Under the pieces are notes generated by a model. The model searched no databases. It saw nothing but the letters and a program-made list of their open reading frames with translations, and was not told where the DNA came from. Position numbers and translations under genes: made by a program. Below are positions 8,530-17,044 of a DNA stretch of 64,000 nucleotides, one piece after another (the stretch's first letter is position 1; the number at the start of each line of letters is the position of its first letter). Origin of the DNA: Methanospirillum sp. (lineage in GTDB: Archaea > Halobacteriota > Methanomicrobia > Methanomicrobiales > Methanospirillaceae). The DNA is taken from the NCBI GenBank assembly GCA_012728895.1, contig JAAYEG010000078.1, forward strand, positions 1-64,000, read 5' to 3'.

Positions 8530-8988
8530 CTACCGCGAGAGCAGGATCTCGGCCGTCTCGGGCTTGTAGACCCAGTCGGCCGGCAGTTTCCTGGTCTCGA
8601 CATAGTACTTGACCAGGCGCCTGACCTTGGACTCGGTCAGCTGGAGCTGCCGCTTGTTGTGAAGGTCGTTCTTGTTTTCCGCGAGGTGCTTTCGCATTCC
8701 GAGCGCCTTCTCCATCAGGTTGCGGAGGTCTTCGGGGATCTCGGTTCCGAGGCCGTTCGCCTCGAGGATCTCGCCGATCCGCCGTCCTGTCGCGAGCTTC
8801 ACGTCCGGGACCGCGTACTGGTCGCGGAGGATGGTCCCGATCTCCGCGCTCGACTTCTCTTTCTTGCGGAGGTCTATGACGAGCCGTTCGATCTCGACCG
8901 CGTCGGTCGTCGACCACGCGGGCGGGTCGTCCCGGTGAGGCCGGACCGATCCAGACTTGCCCCTCCGTCGTGCATGCATTCTTGCCAT
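8530..8988 (-). CDS. rpsO: 30S ribosomal protein S15 (uS15)
   Basis: A 152-residue archaeal-length uS15, with an N-terminal extension [17 protein letters not shown] and the three-helix core including [14 protein letters not shown] and [20 protein letters not shown]. It binds the central domain of 16S rRNA. It is the first gene of the run rpsO, DHH nuclease, pcc1-like, serS, rps3ae, with gaps of 6 bases or less between the first genes. Bases 8989-9334 upstream contain no other gene and must hold the promoter. Confidence 0.97.
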   Translation of the reverse strand: MARMHARRRGKSGSVRPHRDDPPAWSTTDAVEIERLVIDLRKKEKSSAEIGTILRDQYAVPDVKLATGRRIGEILEANGLGTEIPEDLRNLMEKALGMRKHLAENKNDLHNKRQLQLTESKVRRLVKYYVETRKLPADWVYKPETAEILLSR

Positions 8989-9334
8989 GTAGTCTACTCC
9001 GATACCGATCTGTCCCGAGAAGAGCAGCGATGAGACGCACGCTCCGTAATCCCAGAGCCCCTCAGGGCTGCATCGCGTGTGCGGTGCGTCGGACTTACCG
9101 GTGTGTCGTGCACACGTCAGCGACGGTGCCGGCTACATAATCGACCAGGCAACTCTTAAGGCTGCCGACCGCGCCGACGTCCCGGTATTCCCGATACCCC
9201 GGGGGCGCACCGGAGATCTTCGCACGGGGTCCGCCGGCCGCGCCCGGGTCGGCGGGCAGGGCGAACGCCCCGGGCCGACGCCGAAAAGAGGGACCGTGAC
9301 GGTCCCGGGTGCAGGGGTTCGCGTGGGAACCGTT
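8989..9334. other. intergenic region upstream of rpsO
   Basis: About 345 bases with no supportable gene on either strand. It lies between the 3' end of the dynamin-like GTPase gene and the rpsO start, so the rpsO promoter must be here. Minus-strand AT-richer spots occur around 9136-9160, but I cannot single out one TATA box with confidence. Confidence 0.5.
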
Positions 9335-11143
9335 TCAGGGGATCGCCGGTCGCGGCAGGGGCGACGATCCTCGCACATCCGTCTCCCCGAGCCGGGCGAG
9401 GGCCTCTTCGAGCGCCGCGATCTCGCGCTCCCGCAGGGCCGCCAGCTCCCGGCCCGCCTCCTCGTGCCGCGTCCGCGCCTCCACGGCCGCTCCGATCGCG
9501 CCGCGCGTCGCCCGGACCGCGTCCTCCAGCCCCCCGTCGAGATCGGCCGCGAAGGTCCGGATGGCCGCGTCCAGGTCCTGCACCATGGACCAGCGCAGGT
9601 TCTCGACGTTCGCCCGGACCAGGTTCTCCGCCTGCCGCTCGAGCCGCTCCCGCACACGCCGCTCCCGCAGCCGCCGGGGCAGGCCCCGCTCCATCACCTC
9701 GGCCGGGATCGGGACCAGCGGCGAGAGCGAGACGTCGCGCCGGACCCACCAGGCCCTTGATCGCTGCTCGAGCCGGTGCTCGGTCTCGGGGACGCGGAAC
9801 GGCACGTCGAAGAGCTCGGCCGCGGCCGTCCGCACGGACCCGATCAGCCGGGCCGCGTTCTCGTGGTGGACCCGCAGGCGGCGGCCGAGCTCCCCGTCGA
9901 GCATCGCGGCCGTCGCCTCGAGCTCGCGCGGGAACTCCTCCGCGACTGCCGCGGCCATCGCCTCGACCGCCGCCGCCTCATCTCCGTCCGCGAGCGCCGC
10001 TTCGGCCACCCCGGCCAGCCGGACCCCGTACCGCTCGCGGAGCGCGGCCGTCTGGGCCTCCACGAGCTCGGCCATGCGCTTCCGCTCGCCGGCGATCATG
10101 TCCTGCGCGGACCGGCGCTGCTGCTCGGCCTCGACGAGCGCCGCGTCGAACTGCGCGCGCTTCTCCTCCAGCTCCGCGATCGGCATCGCGAGCGCCCGGA
10201 GCGCGAGCCGGAGCGCGAGCAGGACCTCGGCGGCGATCCCGGCCGCCCTCTGCCGCACCGAGGCCTCGAGGACCTGCTGCTTCTCCTCCGCGAGGAAGGA
10301 CAGGAGGCGATCGGCCACCTCCGCGCAGCCGCTCGCGCGCCACCCCTCGGCGTCGCCGGCCTCGCGCGCCGCAAGCCCGCGCCGGGCCGAGACCGGGTAG
10401 ACCGGGACGTCGGTGGGAAGGCCCGCCTTCTCGGCCAGCACCCGGCGGAGGAAGCCGGTGGCGGCCGCGGCCTCGTCGGCCGAGAGGTAATCGACCTTGT
10501 TCAGCAGGAAGAAGAGGCGGGGGACCCGGTCGCGGACCTCCCGCAGGAACGCGACCTCGACCGCTGTGATCGGCGGGTCCGCCGAGACGAGGAAGAGGGC
10601 CGCGTCGCACTCGGCGAGGAAGGCCATCGTGGTCGCGGTGTTGTGCGCGTACGTCGAGCCGATCCCCGGCGTGTCGATCAGCACCACGCCGTGGGAGAGC
10701 GCCGGCGACGGGTGGAGCACCTCGACTTCGGCCACGCCGAGCCGGTTCGCGGGGTTCTCCTCCTCCGTCACGTGCCGGGCGAGGACGGCCGCGAGGGCGG
10801 CTGCGTCCGGCACCGCGACCACCTCGTCGGCCCGGCCGTCGGAAAACGCGATCCGGACCTGCCGCGCCGGCCCCGAGCGTATCATCGTCGGGATCGCCGT
10901 GAGCGGCACGACCGAGCTCGGGAGCACGGCCTCGCCGAGCAGGGCGTTCAAAAGCGTGGACTTGCCACGCTTGAACTGGCCGAGCACGGCGAGGTGGAAC
11001 GAGCCCTCGTCGAGGCGGTGGGCGAGTCCGTCGAGCCGGTCGGCCGCGGCGGGGAACTCCCGGCCGCACGCGCGGACGAGGGCGCTGAGATCGGCGAGAT
11101 CGGCCGCGAGCGAGGTGGGGTCCGTCGGTGTCGTCGGGTCCAT
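9335..11143 (-). CDS. dynamin-like GTPase
   Basis: A 602-residue dynamin-superfamily protein. G1 is LAVLGQFKRGKST (about residues 51-63), with a conserved Thr switch region PLTAIPTM, G3 VVLIDTPGIGS and G4 FFLLNKVD. The C-terminal half is long, helical and Arg/Glu-rich, as in the stalk of bacterial dynamin-like proteins, and ends in a coiled coil (REREIAALEEALARL). These proteins remodel or fuse membranes. The ATG at 11143 was chosen because GAGGAG lies 7 bases upstream; an upstream in-frame start adds 25 poorly structured residues. It follows the enolase-like gene on the same strand after 152 bases. The membrane role is inferred from the family. Confidence 0.85.
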   Translation of the reverse strand: MDPTTPTDPTSLAADLADLSALVRACGREFPAAADRLDGLAHRLDEGSFHLAVLGQFKRGKSTLLNALLGEAVLPSSVVPLTAIPTMIRSGPARQVRIAFSDGRADEVVAVPDAAALAAVLARHVTEEENPANRLGVAEVEVLHPSPALSHGVVLIDTPGIGSTYAHNTATTMAFLAECDAALFLVSADPPITAVEVAFLREVRDRVPRLFFLLNKVDYLSADEAAAATGFLRRVLAEKAGLPTDVPVYPVSARRGLAAREAGDAEGWRASGCAEVADRLLSFLAEEKQQVLEASVRQRAAGIAAEVLLALRLALRALAMPIAELEEKRAQFDAALVEAEQQRRSAQDMIAGERKRMAELVEAQTAALRERYGVRLAGVAEAALADGDEAAAVEAMAAAVAEEFPRELEATAAMLDGELGRRLRVHHENAARLIGSVRTAAAELFDVPFRVPETEHRLEQRSRAWWVRRDVSLSPLVPIPAEVMERGLPRRLRERRVRERLERQAENLVRANVENLRWSMVQDLDAAIRTFAADLDGGLEDAVRATRGAIGAAVEARTRHEEAGRELAALREREIAALEEALARLGETDVRGSSPLPRPAIP

Positions 11144-11295
11144 GGGTGTCTCCTCGGAAGGGGTAGGAGTTATCAGCGGGACCCGCGGTTGACGGTGAAC
11201 TCCATCACCGATCACCATCGGGCGTCATCGCTCGTGAACCCTTCGGACCCGAGACCCTCATTGTCCCGCCGATGCACCGCTCCGCGGGCGCCGGA

Positions 11296-12444
11296 TCACG
11301 GGGAGCGGTCCGCGAGGGCCGCGAGCGTCTCGACCGAGAGGTGCGAGACCCGCGTGCCCCAGCCGTGCTCCCTCGCGAGCTCGACGGCCGTGATTGTCTC
11401 GGTCACGGTCCCGATCTGGTTCGACTTGATCAGGACCGAGTTCGCGGCCCGGGTCTCGATCTCCTGCCGGATTCGCTCGACGTTCGTGACGAAGAGGTCG
11501 TCGCCGATCAGTTCGATCCGTTCGCCGAGCGTGGCCTTGAGGTGGCGCCAGCCGGCCCAGTCGTCCTCGGCCAGGCCGTCCTCGATCGCCATGACCGGGT
11601 AGTCCTCGACGAGGTCCAGGTAGCGGCGGATGAGCTCGGGCGAGTCGAGCCGGACGGATTCGGTTCGGATGTGGTAGAGGCCGTCCTCGTAGAAGCCGGA
11701 CGAGGCCGGGTCGAGCGCGATCCCGATCTCGCGGCCTGGGGCGTACCCGGCCTCCTCGATCCCGGCGACGATCAGGTCGAGGGGCTCGCGGTTGGACCTG
11801 ACGGCCGGGGCGAAACCGCCCTCGTCGCCGACGCCGACCGAGTGCTTCTTCGCCTTGAGGACGCCCTTGAGCGCATGGAAGACCTCGGCGCCCCACCGGA
11901 GGGCCTCGGTGAAGGTCGGGGCGCCGTACGGCGCGATCATGTACTCCTGGAAGTCCGCGCCCTGCCAGTTCGCGTGGACGCCGCCGTTCATGATGTTCAT
12001 GCACGGCACGGGAAGGACGGCGAGCCCGGGGTCGTCCGCGAGGTACCGCCAGAGCGGCAGCCCCTTCGCGGCGGCCGCGGCGCGGGCGGCCGCGATGGAG
12101 ATCGCGAGGACCTCGTTCGCCGCGTACCGCGCCTTGTTCGGTGTGCCGTCGGTCGCGATCAGGGCCTGGTCGACGGCGAGCTGGTCGGCGGCGTCCAGGC
12201 CGACGACGGCCTCGGCGAGCGCGGTGTCCGCGGCCCTGACGGCGTTCTGCACGCCCCTGCCGCTGTAGCGCCGGGTATCTCCGTCCCGGACCTCGACGGC
12301 CTCGTGGACGCCCGTCGAGGCCCCGGACGGCGTGGCCGCGCGGGCCGTGACCCCCGATTCGAGGGCGAGGTCGACTTCGACTGTGGAGTTGCCGCGCGAG
12401 TCGAGGATCTCGCGGGCGCGGACGGACTGGATCGTGGTCTTCAT
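11296..12444 (-). CDS. eno: enolase-like protein, C-terminally truncated
   Basis: 382 residues, beginning MKTTIQSVRAREILDSRGN. Most enolase hallmarks are present: the SGASTG loop (40-45), FQEYMIAP, GDEGGFAP with catalytic Glu208, metal ligands Asp245 (ALDPASS), Glu288 (IEDG) and Asp315 (GDDLF), and Lys340 (LIKSNQIG). The usual SHRSGET after GWGT reads SHLSVET, so the substrate-binding Arg is Leu369. The protein then stops 12 residues after His368, without the ADLAVG and QIKTG segment that carries the second active-site Lys. Known enolases run to about 400-430 residues. I found no continuation in other frames downstream. It is either impaired or a repurposed paralogue; a full enolase may lie elsewhere. 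Confidence 0.85.
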   Translation of the reverse strand: MKTTIQSVRAREILDSRGNSTVEVDLALESGVTARAATPSGASTGVHEAVEVRDGDTRRYSGRGVQNAVRAADTALAEAVVGLDAADQLAVDQALIATDGTPNKARYAANEVLAISIAAARAAAAAKGLPLWRYLADDPGLAVLPVPCMNIMNGGVHANWQGADFQEYMIAPYGAPTFTEALRWGAEVFHALKGVLKAKKHSVGVGDEGGFAPAVRSNREPLDLIVAGIEEAGYAPGREIGIALDPASSGFYEDGLYHIRTESVRLDSPELIRRYLDLVEDYPVMAIEDGLAEDDWAGWRHLKATLGERIELIGDDLFVTNVERIRQEIETRAANSVLIKSNQIGTVTETITAVELAREHGWGTRVSHLSVETLAALADRSP

Positions 12445-13099
12445 GGTCTGCCTCCGTGATAGATGGTCGGAGTCGGCGGTTCCGCGTCGGGTAGAGAACG
12501 AACAGGTGCACACAGTCCGGCCGGGCCGGAGAGCTGCGGCCGGGGCTCACGGCGAATGCGCTGACGGGGGAATCCCGCAAAGCGGAAAGAAGTGCTGAAC
12601 ATCGACCGAGGGGTTGAAGTCATCAGCCGGATCCCGGCGGTTTATCGGCGGACTTCATCGCCTGTTTCGGGTGATGGTTCGGACGGCACCGTGCGGCGCC
12701 ATCGGGGTACTGTAACGAGCACGAATCTATATCACAGCGTCAGGGAGCTGGGTCGGCCCCCTCCTCGGGGATAGTCATGGGGCTGTCATGTGAACCGGTT
12801 GACAGCGGAACGGCTTTCTGTGCGCATGGTCATTGGCAGCACGCACGTTTGCGCCGGAAGAGTTCGGGGGAAGGTTGCTGAGCGGGCCTGCTGACCGAAG
12901 CTCGGAGCGACGCCGGAGCGGTCGCGGACACGTGAAAAAAAGCGAACGGGTCGCTGTTCGGATCCTTCGCGCGTCCGCTCCTGTCATCGACGAAGGTCGG
13001 TCGAAAAAGCGTGTGCCGAAACCGTCGTAAAACGCGGGCGGTTTTAAGGTCCGCGGCGCGGTCCACGGCGAACCCTTCTGCCAAAACAGGCCCTATCCC
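12445..13099. other. gene-free region between eno and the arvC end
   Basis: About 655 bases with only short, low-quality frames. A TATA-like AATCTATATCAC at about 12723-12734 could drive a plus-strand transcript of unknown product. A G-run followed by T-rich CGGTTTTAAGG around 13030-13042 lies just behind arvC and may help end that operon. I cannot recognise a known RNA here. Confidence 0.45.
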
Positions 13100-13516
13100 C
13101 TAGAGATCGTCCTTCTTCTTCGTCCTTTGCGGGAAGGAACGCCGCTTGCGCTTGCCCATCGAGAGGATATCGACTCCGTAGAGGCCGTCCTTGCCGAGTC
13201 CGATCACCATCTCGTCGGACTTCGAGAGCCGCTCGATATTGATCTCGTACGACCCGGGCCCCCGGATCCGGATCGTCTCGATCGATTCGTGCAGCGGCCG
13301 CTCGGGTTCGTCGTCCGGCTCCGGGATCTCGTGCACGTCGTCTGGAGAGGCCTCCTCCACGAGCGCCTCGAGCGGCGTTTCTTCGAGCACGTCGCGGTGT
13401 CGCTCCTCGGCCCGGACGTAGAGGAACCGCTTTCCCCCGCAGCTCGGACATCCGTGGAGGACGTCCTGCGAGCCGTCCTCGAACTCCCGACCACAGGTCG
13501 TGCACTTGTGGGGCAT
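13100..13516 (-). CDS. arvC: ArvC/OapC family zinc-ribbon protein
   Basis: A 138-residue protein with an N-terminal zinc ribbon (CTTCGREF about residues 5-12 and CPSCGGKRF about 23-31), a long acidic linker (about 38-80), and a beta-rich C-terminal domain (IETIRIRGPGSYEINIERL) ending in a basic tail KRKRRSFPQRTKKKDDL. It matches the OapC/ArvC family, encoded with ArvA and ArvB in many Euryarchaeota. In haloarchaea the Arv proteins take part in extracellular-vesicle formation driven by the small GTPase ArvA; the family was first named from genes near a replication origin. It is 4 bases downstream of arvB. The precise role of this subunit is not known. Confidence 0.85.
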   Translation of the reverse strand: MPHKCTTCGREFEDGSQDVLHGCPSCGGKRFLYVRAEERHRDVLEETPLEALVEEASPDDVHEIPEPDDEPERPLHESIETIRIRGPGSYEINIERLSKSDEMVIGLGKDGLYGVDILSMGKRKRRSFPQRTKKKDDL

Positions 13517-13520
13517 ACCG

Positions 13521-13886
13521 TTACCGCGATGAGACCCAGGCGCTGATAAGGTCTCGCTCCTTGCGGAGCATCTTGAGCTGGTTCGCCGGGCCGATAACGG
13601 TCAGGCGCGACGGCGACTCTCTCCGGCCGAGGAGCCTGGCCAGGAACCCGCCGCTACGGGAACGAGCGGGGTAGGTCTCCATCTCGATCCCCGAGAAGCC
13701 GTCGGGGTTGATCTCCATCATCGTCATCTCTATCAGCTTGCTGGACTCCTCGGGCGAGAGCCCTTTCTCGAGCACGACGATGTTCCCCGCCATCACCTCG
13801 TCGAGGATCATCCGGATCTTCTCCATGGAGGTGAGGCTCTCGAGCCGCTCTTCGGAGATCAGGTCCAGTTGCACTCCCTGAATCAT
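13521..13886 (-). CDS. arvB: ArvB/OapB family protein (DUF2073)
   Basis: A 121-residue protein starting MIQGVQLDLISEERLESLTS, matching DUF2073 by its pattern of an alpha/beta domain with IRMILDEVMAGNIVVLEKG and SSKLIEMTMMEINPDGFSG. The C-terminus ends in LRKERDLISAWVS. It has no membrane helix. It lies between the GTPase arvA (7 bases upstream) and the zinc-ribbon arvC (4 bases downstream). In haloarchaea the genes travel together with the vesicle GTPase, so it is presumably a regulator or partner of ArvA. That role is inferred from context. Confidence 0.85.
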   Translation of the reverse strand: MIQGVQLDLISEERLESLTSMEKIRMILDEVMAGNIVVLEKGLSPEESSKLIEMTMMEINPDGFSGIEMETYPARSRSGGFLARLLGRRESPSRLTVIGPANQLKMLRKERDLISAWVSSR

Positions 13887-13893
13887 GCCCCGA

Positions 13894-14535
13894 TCACCCG
13901 AAGAACTCGATCATCTTTTCGTAGAGCTCGTCCACGTTGGTCCCTTCGAGGCCGGAGATCGAGATCACCGGGTGCTGCGGGAAGGCCGACTTGATCCGTG
14001 CCGGGGAGGCGTCGGGGAGGTCGATCTTGTTGGCGACGATCACCACGGGCAGGTCGCGGGACTCGATGATCCCAACCATCATGATATTGACCTGAGCGAA
14101 CGGGTCGAGGGTTGCATCGAGCATGTAGATCACGCCGTCGATGTCCTCGCGGAGCCAGTGCATCGCCTCGGCCACGCCCTCGGTGGCCTCCCGGGCCCTC
14201 TTGACCGCGTCCTCCTTGTCGAGCCCGTACTCAGTGAATTCGTGGTAGTCGATCTTGGTGGTGACACCGGGCGTATCGACTATGTCGATCACGATCGAGT
14301 CCCCGTTCGAGTTCGAGATCGTCACGTTCTCCCTGCGCCGGGCACGCCGGGTCTCGTGGGGAATCTCCGAGACGGGACCGAGCGCGTCGCCGGTCCAGTC
14401 GCGGACGATCCGGTTCGCCAGCGTGGTCTTGCCGGCGTTCGGAGGGCCGTATATACCGATTCGCGTCCGCTTCTTCTTGAAGAAGAAGCGAAAAAACCGT
14501 GAAAACCGTCTCTTTGCCTGTGTCAGGATATCCAT
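13894..14535 (-). CDS. arvA: ArvA/OapA Era-like small GTPase (vesicle-forming GTPase family)
   Basis: A 213-residue Ras-like/Era-like GTPase. G1 is GPPNAGKTT (30-38), G3 DTPG (87-90), G4 NKID (169-172) and G5 ISGLEG (193-198); all nucleotide-binding motifs are intact. In Haloferax the orthologous family (OapA, renamed ArvA) drives extracellular vesicle release. Residues 9-24 (RRFSRFFRFFFKKKRT) form a strikingly aromatic and basic N-terminal segment that could bind the inner membrane face; this is inference. It is the first gene of the arvABC operon and is divergent from the five-gene CBS operon, with about 235 bases between the start codons. Confidence 0.88.
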   Translation of the reverse strand: MDILTQAKRRFSRFFRFFFKKKRTRIGIYGPPNAGKTTLANRIVRDWTGDALGPVSEIPHETRRARRRENVTISNSNGDSIVIDIVDTPGVTTKIDYHEFTEYGLDKEDAVKRAREATEGVAEAMHWLREDIDGVIYMLDATLDPFAQVNIMMVGIIESRDLPVVIVANKIDLPDASPARIKSAFPQHPVISISGLEGTNVDELYEKMIEFFG

Positions 14536-14685
14536 GCAGCACCCCGGCCGATAGTGGTAAAAGTGTTATGGCTCATCGCTAATGACACTTTGCTGTCCGG
14601 TCTCGCCCCGGGACCGGCATGGCGAACGCTTTTTATGGAAGGGCTGCCTACGCTGTCTCGACGGGCCGGAAGAAGGGTCCGAATT

Positions 14686-14697
14686 TTTAAATAAACC
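14686..14697 (+). promoter_or_regulatory. TATA box for the CBS operon
   Basis: The AT-rich TTTTTAAATAAA stands out in GC-rich DNA. A start about 25 bases downstream (near 14717) gives a leader of roughly 50 bases before the ATG at 14770. Confidence 0.65.
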
Positions 14698-14769
14698 GCA
14701 GATATCCGAATACGGAAAACCTTAATGAACCTCAATGACAGATACGACCGAAAAGGGGGGGAGTTCCTG

Positions 14770-15336
14770 ATGATGTCGTCCGACACCATGCACCTGGAGA
14801 CCAGGGTACAGCTGAGAGAGATGATGCGTCTCAATCCCACGACGATCGATTTCGACGCCTCGGTCGCCGACGCGGCCAGGGCCATGTGCCAGGCCGATGT
14901 CGGGAGCGTCATCGTCCTGGAGAACAACCTCCCGATCGGCATCGCGACCGAACAGGACATCAACTGCAAGGTCGTCGCCCACGACCGCCGTCCCGGCGAG
15001 GTTCCGGTCAGCGAGATCATGTCCACTCCCCTGATCACGATCGGTGCCGAAAAGACCGTCTCGGAGGCAGCCCACCAGATGGTGCGCCACGGCGTCCGCC
15101 GCCTCCCGGTGATGGACGAGAACCACCGCGTTATCGGGATCGTGACCGTGCGGGACCTCCTGACCGTCGCCAACGAGATCAACGAGATAATGAACGATCT
15201 CGTCATGATCAATCGTGTCGACGACGGGTTCGAGGGCGGGGTCTGTGATCGGTGCGGTCTCATCTCCTCGGACCTGCTCAGGGTCGACGGGCAGCACCTC
15301 TGCTCGAACTGCCGGACCGAGGAGCACCTCGGATGA
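14770..15336 (+). CDS. CBS-domain pair protein with C-terminal zinc ribbon
   Basis: The first of five consecutive CBS genes. Two CBS domains cover about residues 15-145: TTIDFDASVADAARAM to IGIATEQDI, then MSTPLITIGAEKTVSEA to IGIVTVRDLL. A zinc ribbon with CDRCG and CSNC forms the C-terminus. CBS pairs bind adenine nucleotides or SAM and sense energy state; the ribbon may bind nucleic acid or protein. The start at 14770 was chosen for the strong site GGGGGGGAG 7 bases upstream. An upstream in-frame ATG at 14725 would add MNLNDRYDRKGGEFL. The gene overlaps the next one by 4 bases (ATGA). Confidence 0.88.
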   Translation: MMSSDTMHLETRVQLREMMRLNPTTIDFDASVADAARAMCQADVGSVIVLENNLPIGIATEQDINCKVVAHDRRPGEVPVSEIMSTPLITIGAEKTVSEAAHQMVRHGVRRLPVMDENHRVIGIVTVRDLLTVANEINEIMNDLVMINRVDDGFEGGVCDRCGLISSDLLRVDGQHLCSNCRTEEHLG

Positions 15337-16088
15337 AGACGGCGGTCGACCTCCTGCGCGAGGTTCCGCTGCTCTCTTCCGACGACTATGCGACGCGGGC
15401 CAGGTCGATCCTTCGCGACGACCTGTATCGCGAAGCCCTGGTCGCGGACAATCGTGGCGCCCTCGCCGGGTACATCGACATCTCGGACGTGCTCCGGGTA
15501 GGCGCCACCCGCTCGAACGTGACCGTCGACGGCTTCGTCCGCGAGGCCCCATCGGTCACGCCCGGGGAGAGCCTGGAGAGGATCGGAGCCCTCCTGCGTG
15601 AGTACCGCACGGACTCGGTCGCGGTCGTCGGGGAGGACAGGTCCGTCCTGGGCGGGGTCCTCCTCGCCGAGGTCTTTCCGATCCTGCTCATGCGCCACGA
15701 GCCGGGCGGTGTCGTCGGAGATCTGATGTCGACACGGGTCGTGACGGTCGATGCGGGCGAACCTGCCTCGAGGGTCCAGGCCCTCGTGCAGGAGAGCGGG
15801 TTCTCGGCCTTCCCGGTCCTCAAGCGGCAGCAGCTGGTGGGCATGATCTCACGTCGCGACCTGCTCGCCTCCGGCCGCGTGCGCCGCCCATCCGAGGTAA
15901 AACTCGCCGTGGAGGCCGTGATGACCACTCCAGCGATCACGGTCTCCCCTGACGAGAGGGTCTCCGACGCGGCCAGGCAGCTCTGCCGGCACGACATCAG
16001 TCGAATGCCGGTGGTCGACGGGGGCCGGGTGGTCGGGATCTTCGACCGGCACGACGTGCTCCGGGCGCTCGCGCTCGCAGAGGATTGA
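15333..16088 (+). CDS. four-CBS-domain protein
   Basis: A 251-residue protein with four consecutive CBS repeats. They are marked by GALAGYIDISDVL, VLGGVLLAEVF, LVGMISRRDLL and VVGIFDRHDVLRA, the last two being the most canonical. The two Bateman modules probably bind adenosyl ligands and change shape with ATP/AMP or SAM level. No effector domain is attached, so it likely acts on a partner protein. It overlaps the genes on the 5' side by ATGA and lies 8 bases before the next CBS gene, clearly within one operon. Confidence 0.87.
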   Translation: MKTAVDLLREVPLLSSDDYATRARSILRDDLYREALVADNRGALAGYIDISDVLRVGATRSNVTVDGFVREAPSVTPGESLERIGALLREYRTDSVAVVGEDRSVLGGVLLAEVFPILLMRHEPGGVVGDLMSTRVVTVDAGEPASRVQALVQESGFSAFPVLKRQQLVGMISRRDLLASGRVRRPSEVKLAVEAVMTTPAITVSPDERVSDAARQLCRHDISRMPVVDGGRVVGIFDRHDVLRALALAED

Positions 16089-16096
16089 GGTGAGAT

Positions 16097-17044
16097 ATGC
16101 AGGGGAACGATATCAACCACAAGGCATCCGACAGGCTCTTGAAGATGCCCGGCAAGCTCGACCGTGGCCCGGTCGAATTCGCGTCCCGCGTGGCACCCCG
16201 CAGGGGAGAGCTCATGGAGATCGCGACCAGGACGGTCGTCTCGATCCCGCCGACGATGGCAATCATCGGGGCTGCCCAGGCCATGACGGCCTGCGGCTTC
16301 CGGCGGCTCCCGGTCACGGACCCGGGCACCAACCGGGTGCTCGGTATCATGACCGCGTCCGACATCATCAGCCTCCTCGGCGGCGGAGAGAAACAGAACC
16401 TCGTGACGATCAAGCACGGGGGGAACCTGCTCGCGGCCGTGAACGAGTCGGTCCGCGAGATCATGAGCGCCCACTATCTCTCGCTCCGGACCACGCAGAC
16501 GATCGATGATGCGCTCGACCTGATCCTGGGGCGGAAGATCGGGGGCCTTCCCATCGTGGACGCGGAGGAGACGCTCTGCGGGATCGTGACAGAACGGGAT
16601 GTGCTGGCCCTGCTCGGCACCGGGGCAAGCCCGCTCTCGGTCGAGGAAGTGATGTCGACCTCGCTCCGGGTGACCGCTCCCGAGTCCTCGATAAGGGCGG
16701 CGACCCGCGAGATGGGCCGCTGCCGGTTCAGGCGCCTGCCGGTGGTCTCCGAGGACGTCCTCTTCGGGATCATCACCTCGACCGACATCGTCCGGTACAT
16801 GGGCACGGGCGAGGTCTTCGATCGCCTCGTCACCGGGAACGTGGAAGAGGTGATGGACCTCCCGGTCCGGACCCTGATGAAGGGCGAGCTGGTCACCACC
16901 ACGCCCGAGGTCCCCATCAACGCGGCAGCCCGGGTCATGCTCGATCGGGGGATAGGGGCCCTCCCGGTGATCGAGGACTCGCGTCTCATCGGGCTCGTGA
17001 CCGAGTTCGACATGGTCCGGGCGTTCGCGGAGGCCAGGGACTGA
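16097..17044 (+). CDS. four-CBS-domain protein
   Basis: A 315-residue protein with about 45 N-terminal residues of unknown role followed by four CBS repeats, each ending in a canonical strand-helix: VLGIMTASDIISLL, LCGIVTERDVLALL, LFGIITSTDIVRYM and LIGLVTEFDMVRAF. The start ATG is preceded by GAGGTGAG. No catalytic domain is present. Its TGA overlaps the following ATG (TGATG). It is the longest of the five operon products and the one whose repeats best fit the CBS consensus, so it is a good candidate for adenosyl-ligand binding. Confidence 0.88.
   Translation: MQGNDINHKASDRLLKMPGKLDRGPVEFASRVAPRRGELMEIATRTVVSIPPTMAIIGAAQAMTACGFRRLPVTDPGTNRVLGIMTASDIISLLGGGEKQNLVTIKHGGNLLAAVNESVREIMSAHYLSLRTTQTIDDALDLILGRKIGGLPIVDAEETLCGIVTERDVLALLGTGASPLSVEEVMSTSLRVTAPESSIRAATREMGRCRFRRLPVVSEDVLFGIITSTDIVRYMGTGEVFDRLVTGNVEEVMDLPVRTLMKGELVTTTPEVPINAAARVMLDRGIGALPVIEDSRLIGLVTEFDMVRAFAEARD

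Noticed and set aside
12775-13084. Short frames on both strands as small proteins
   Set aside because: They overlap each other, lack ribosome sites and show no protein-like pattern.
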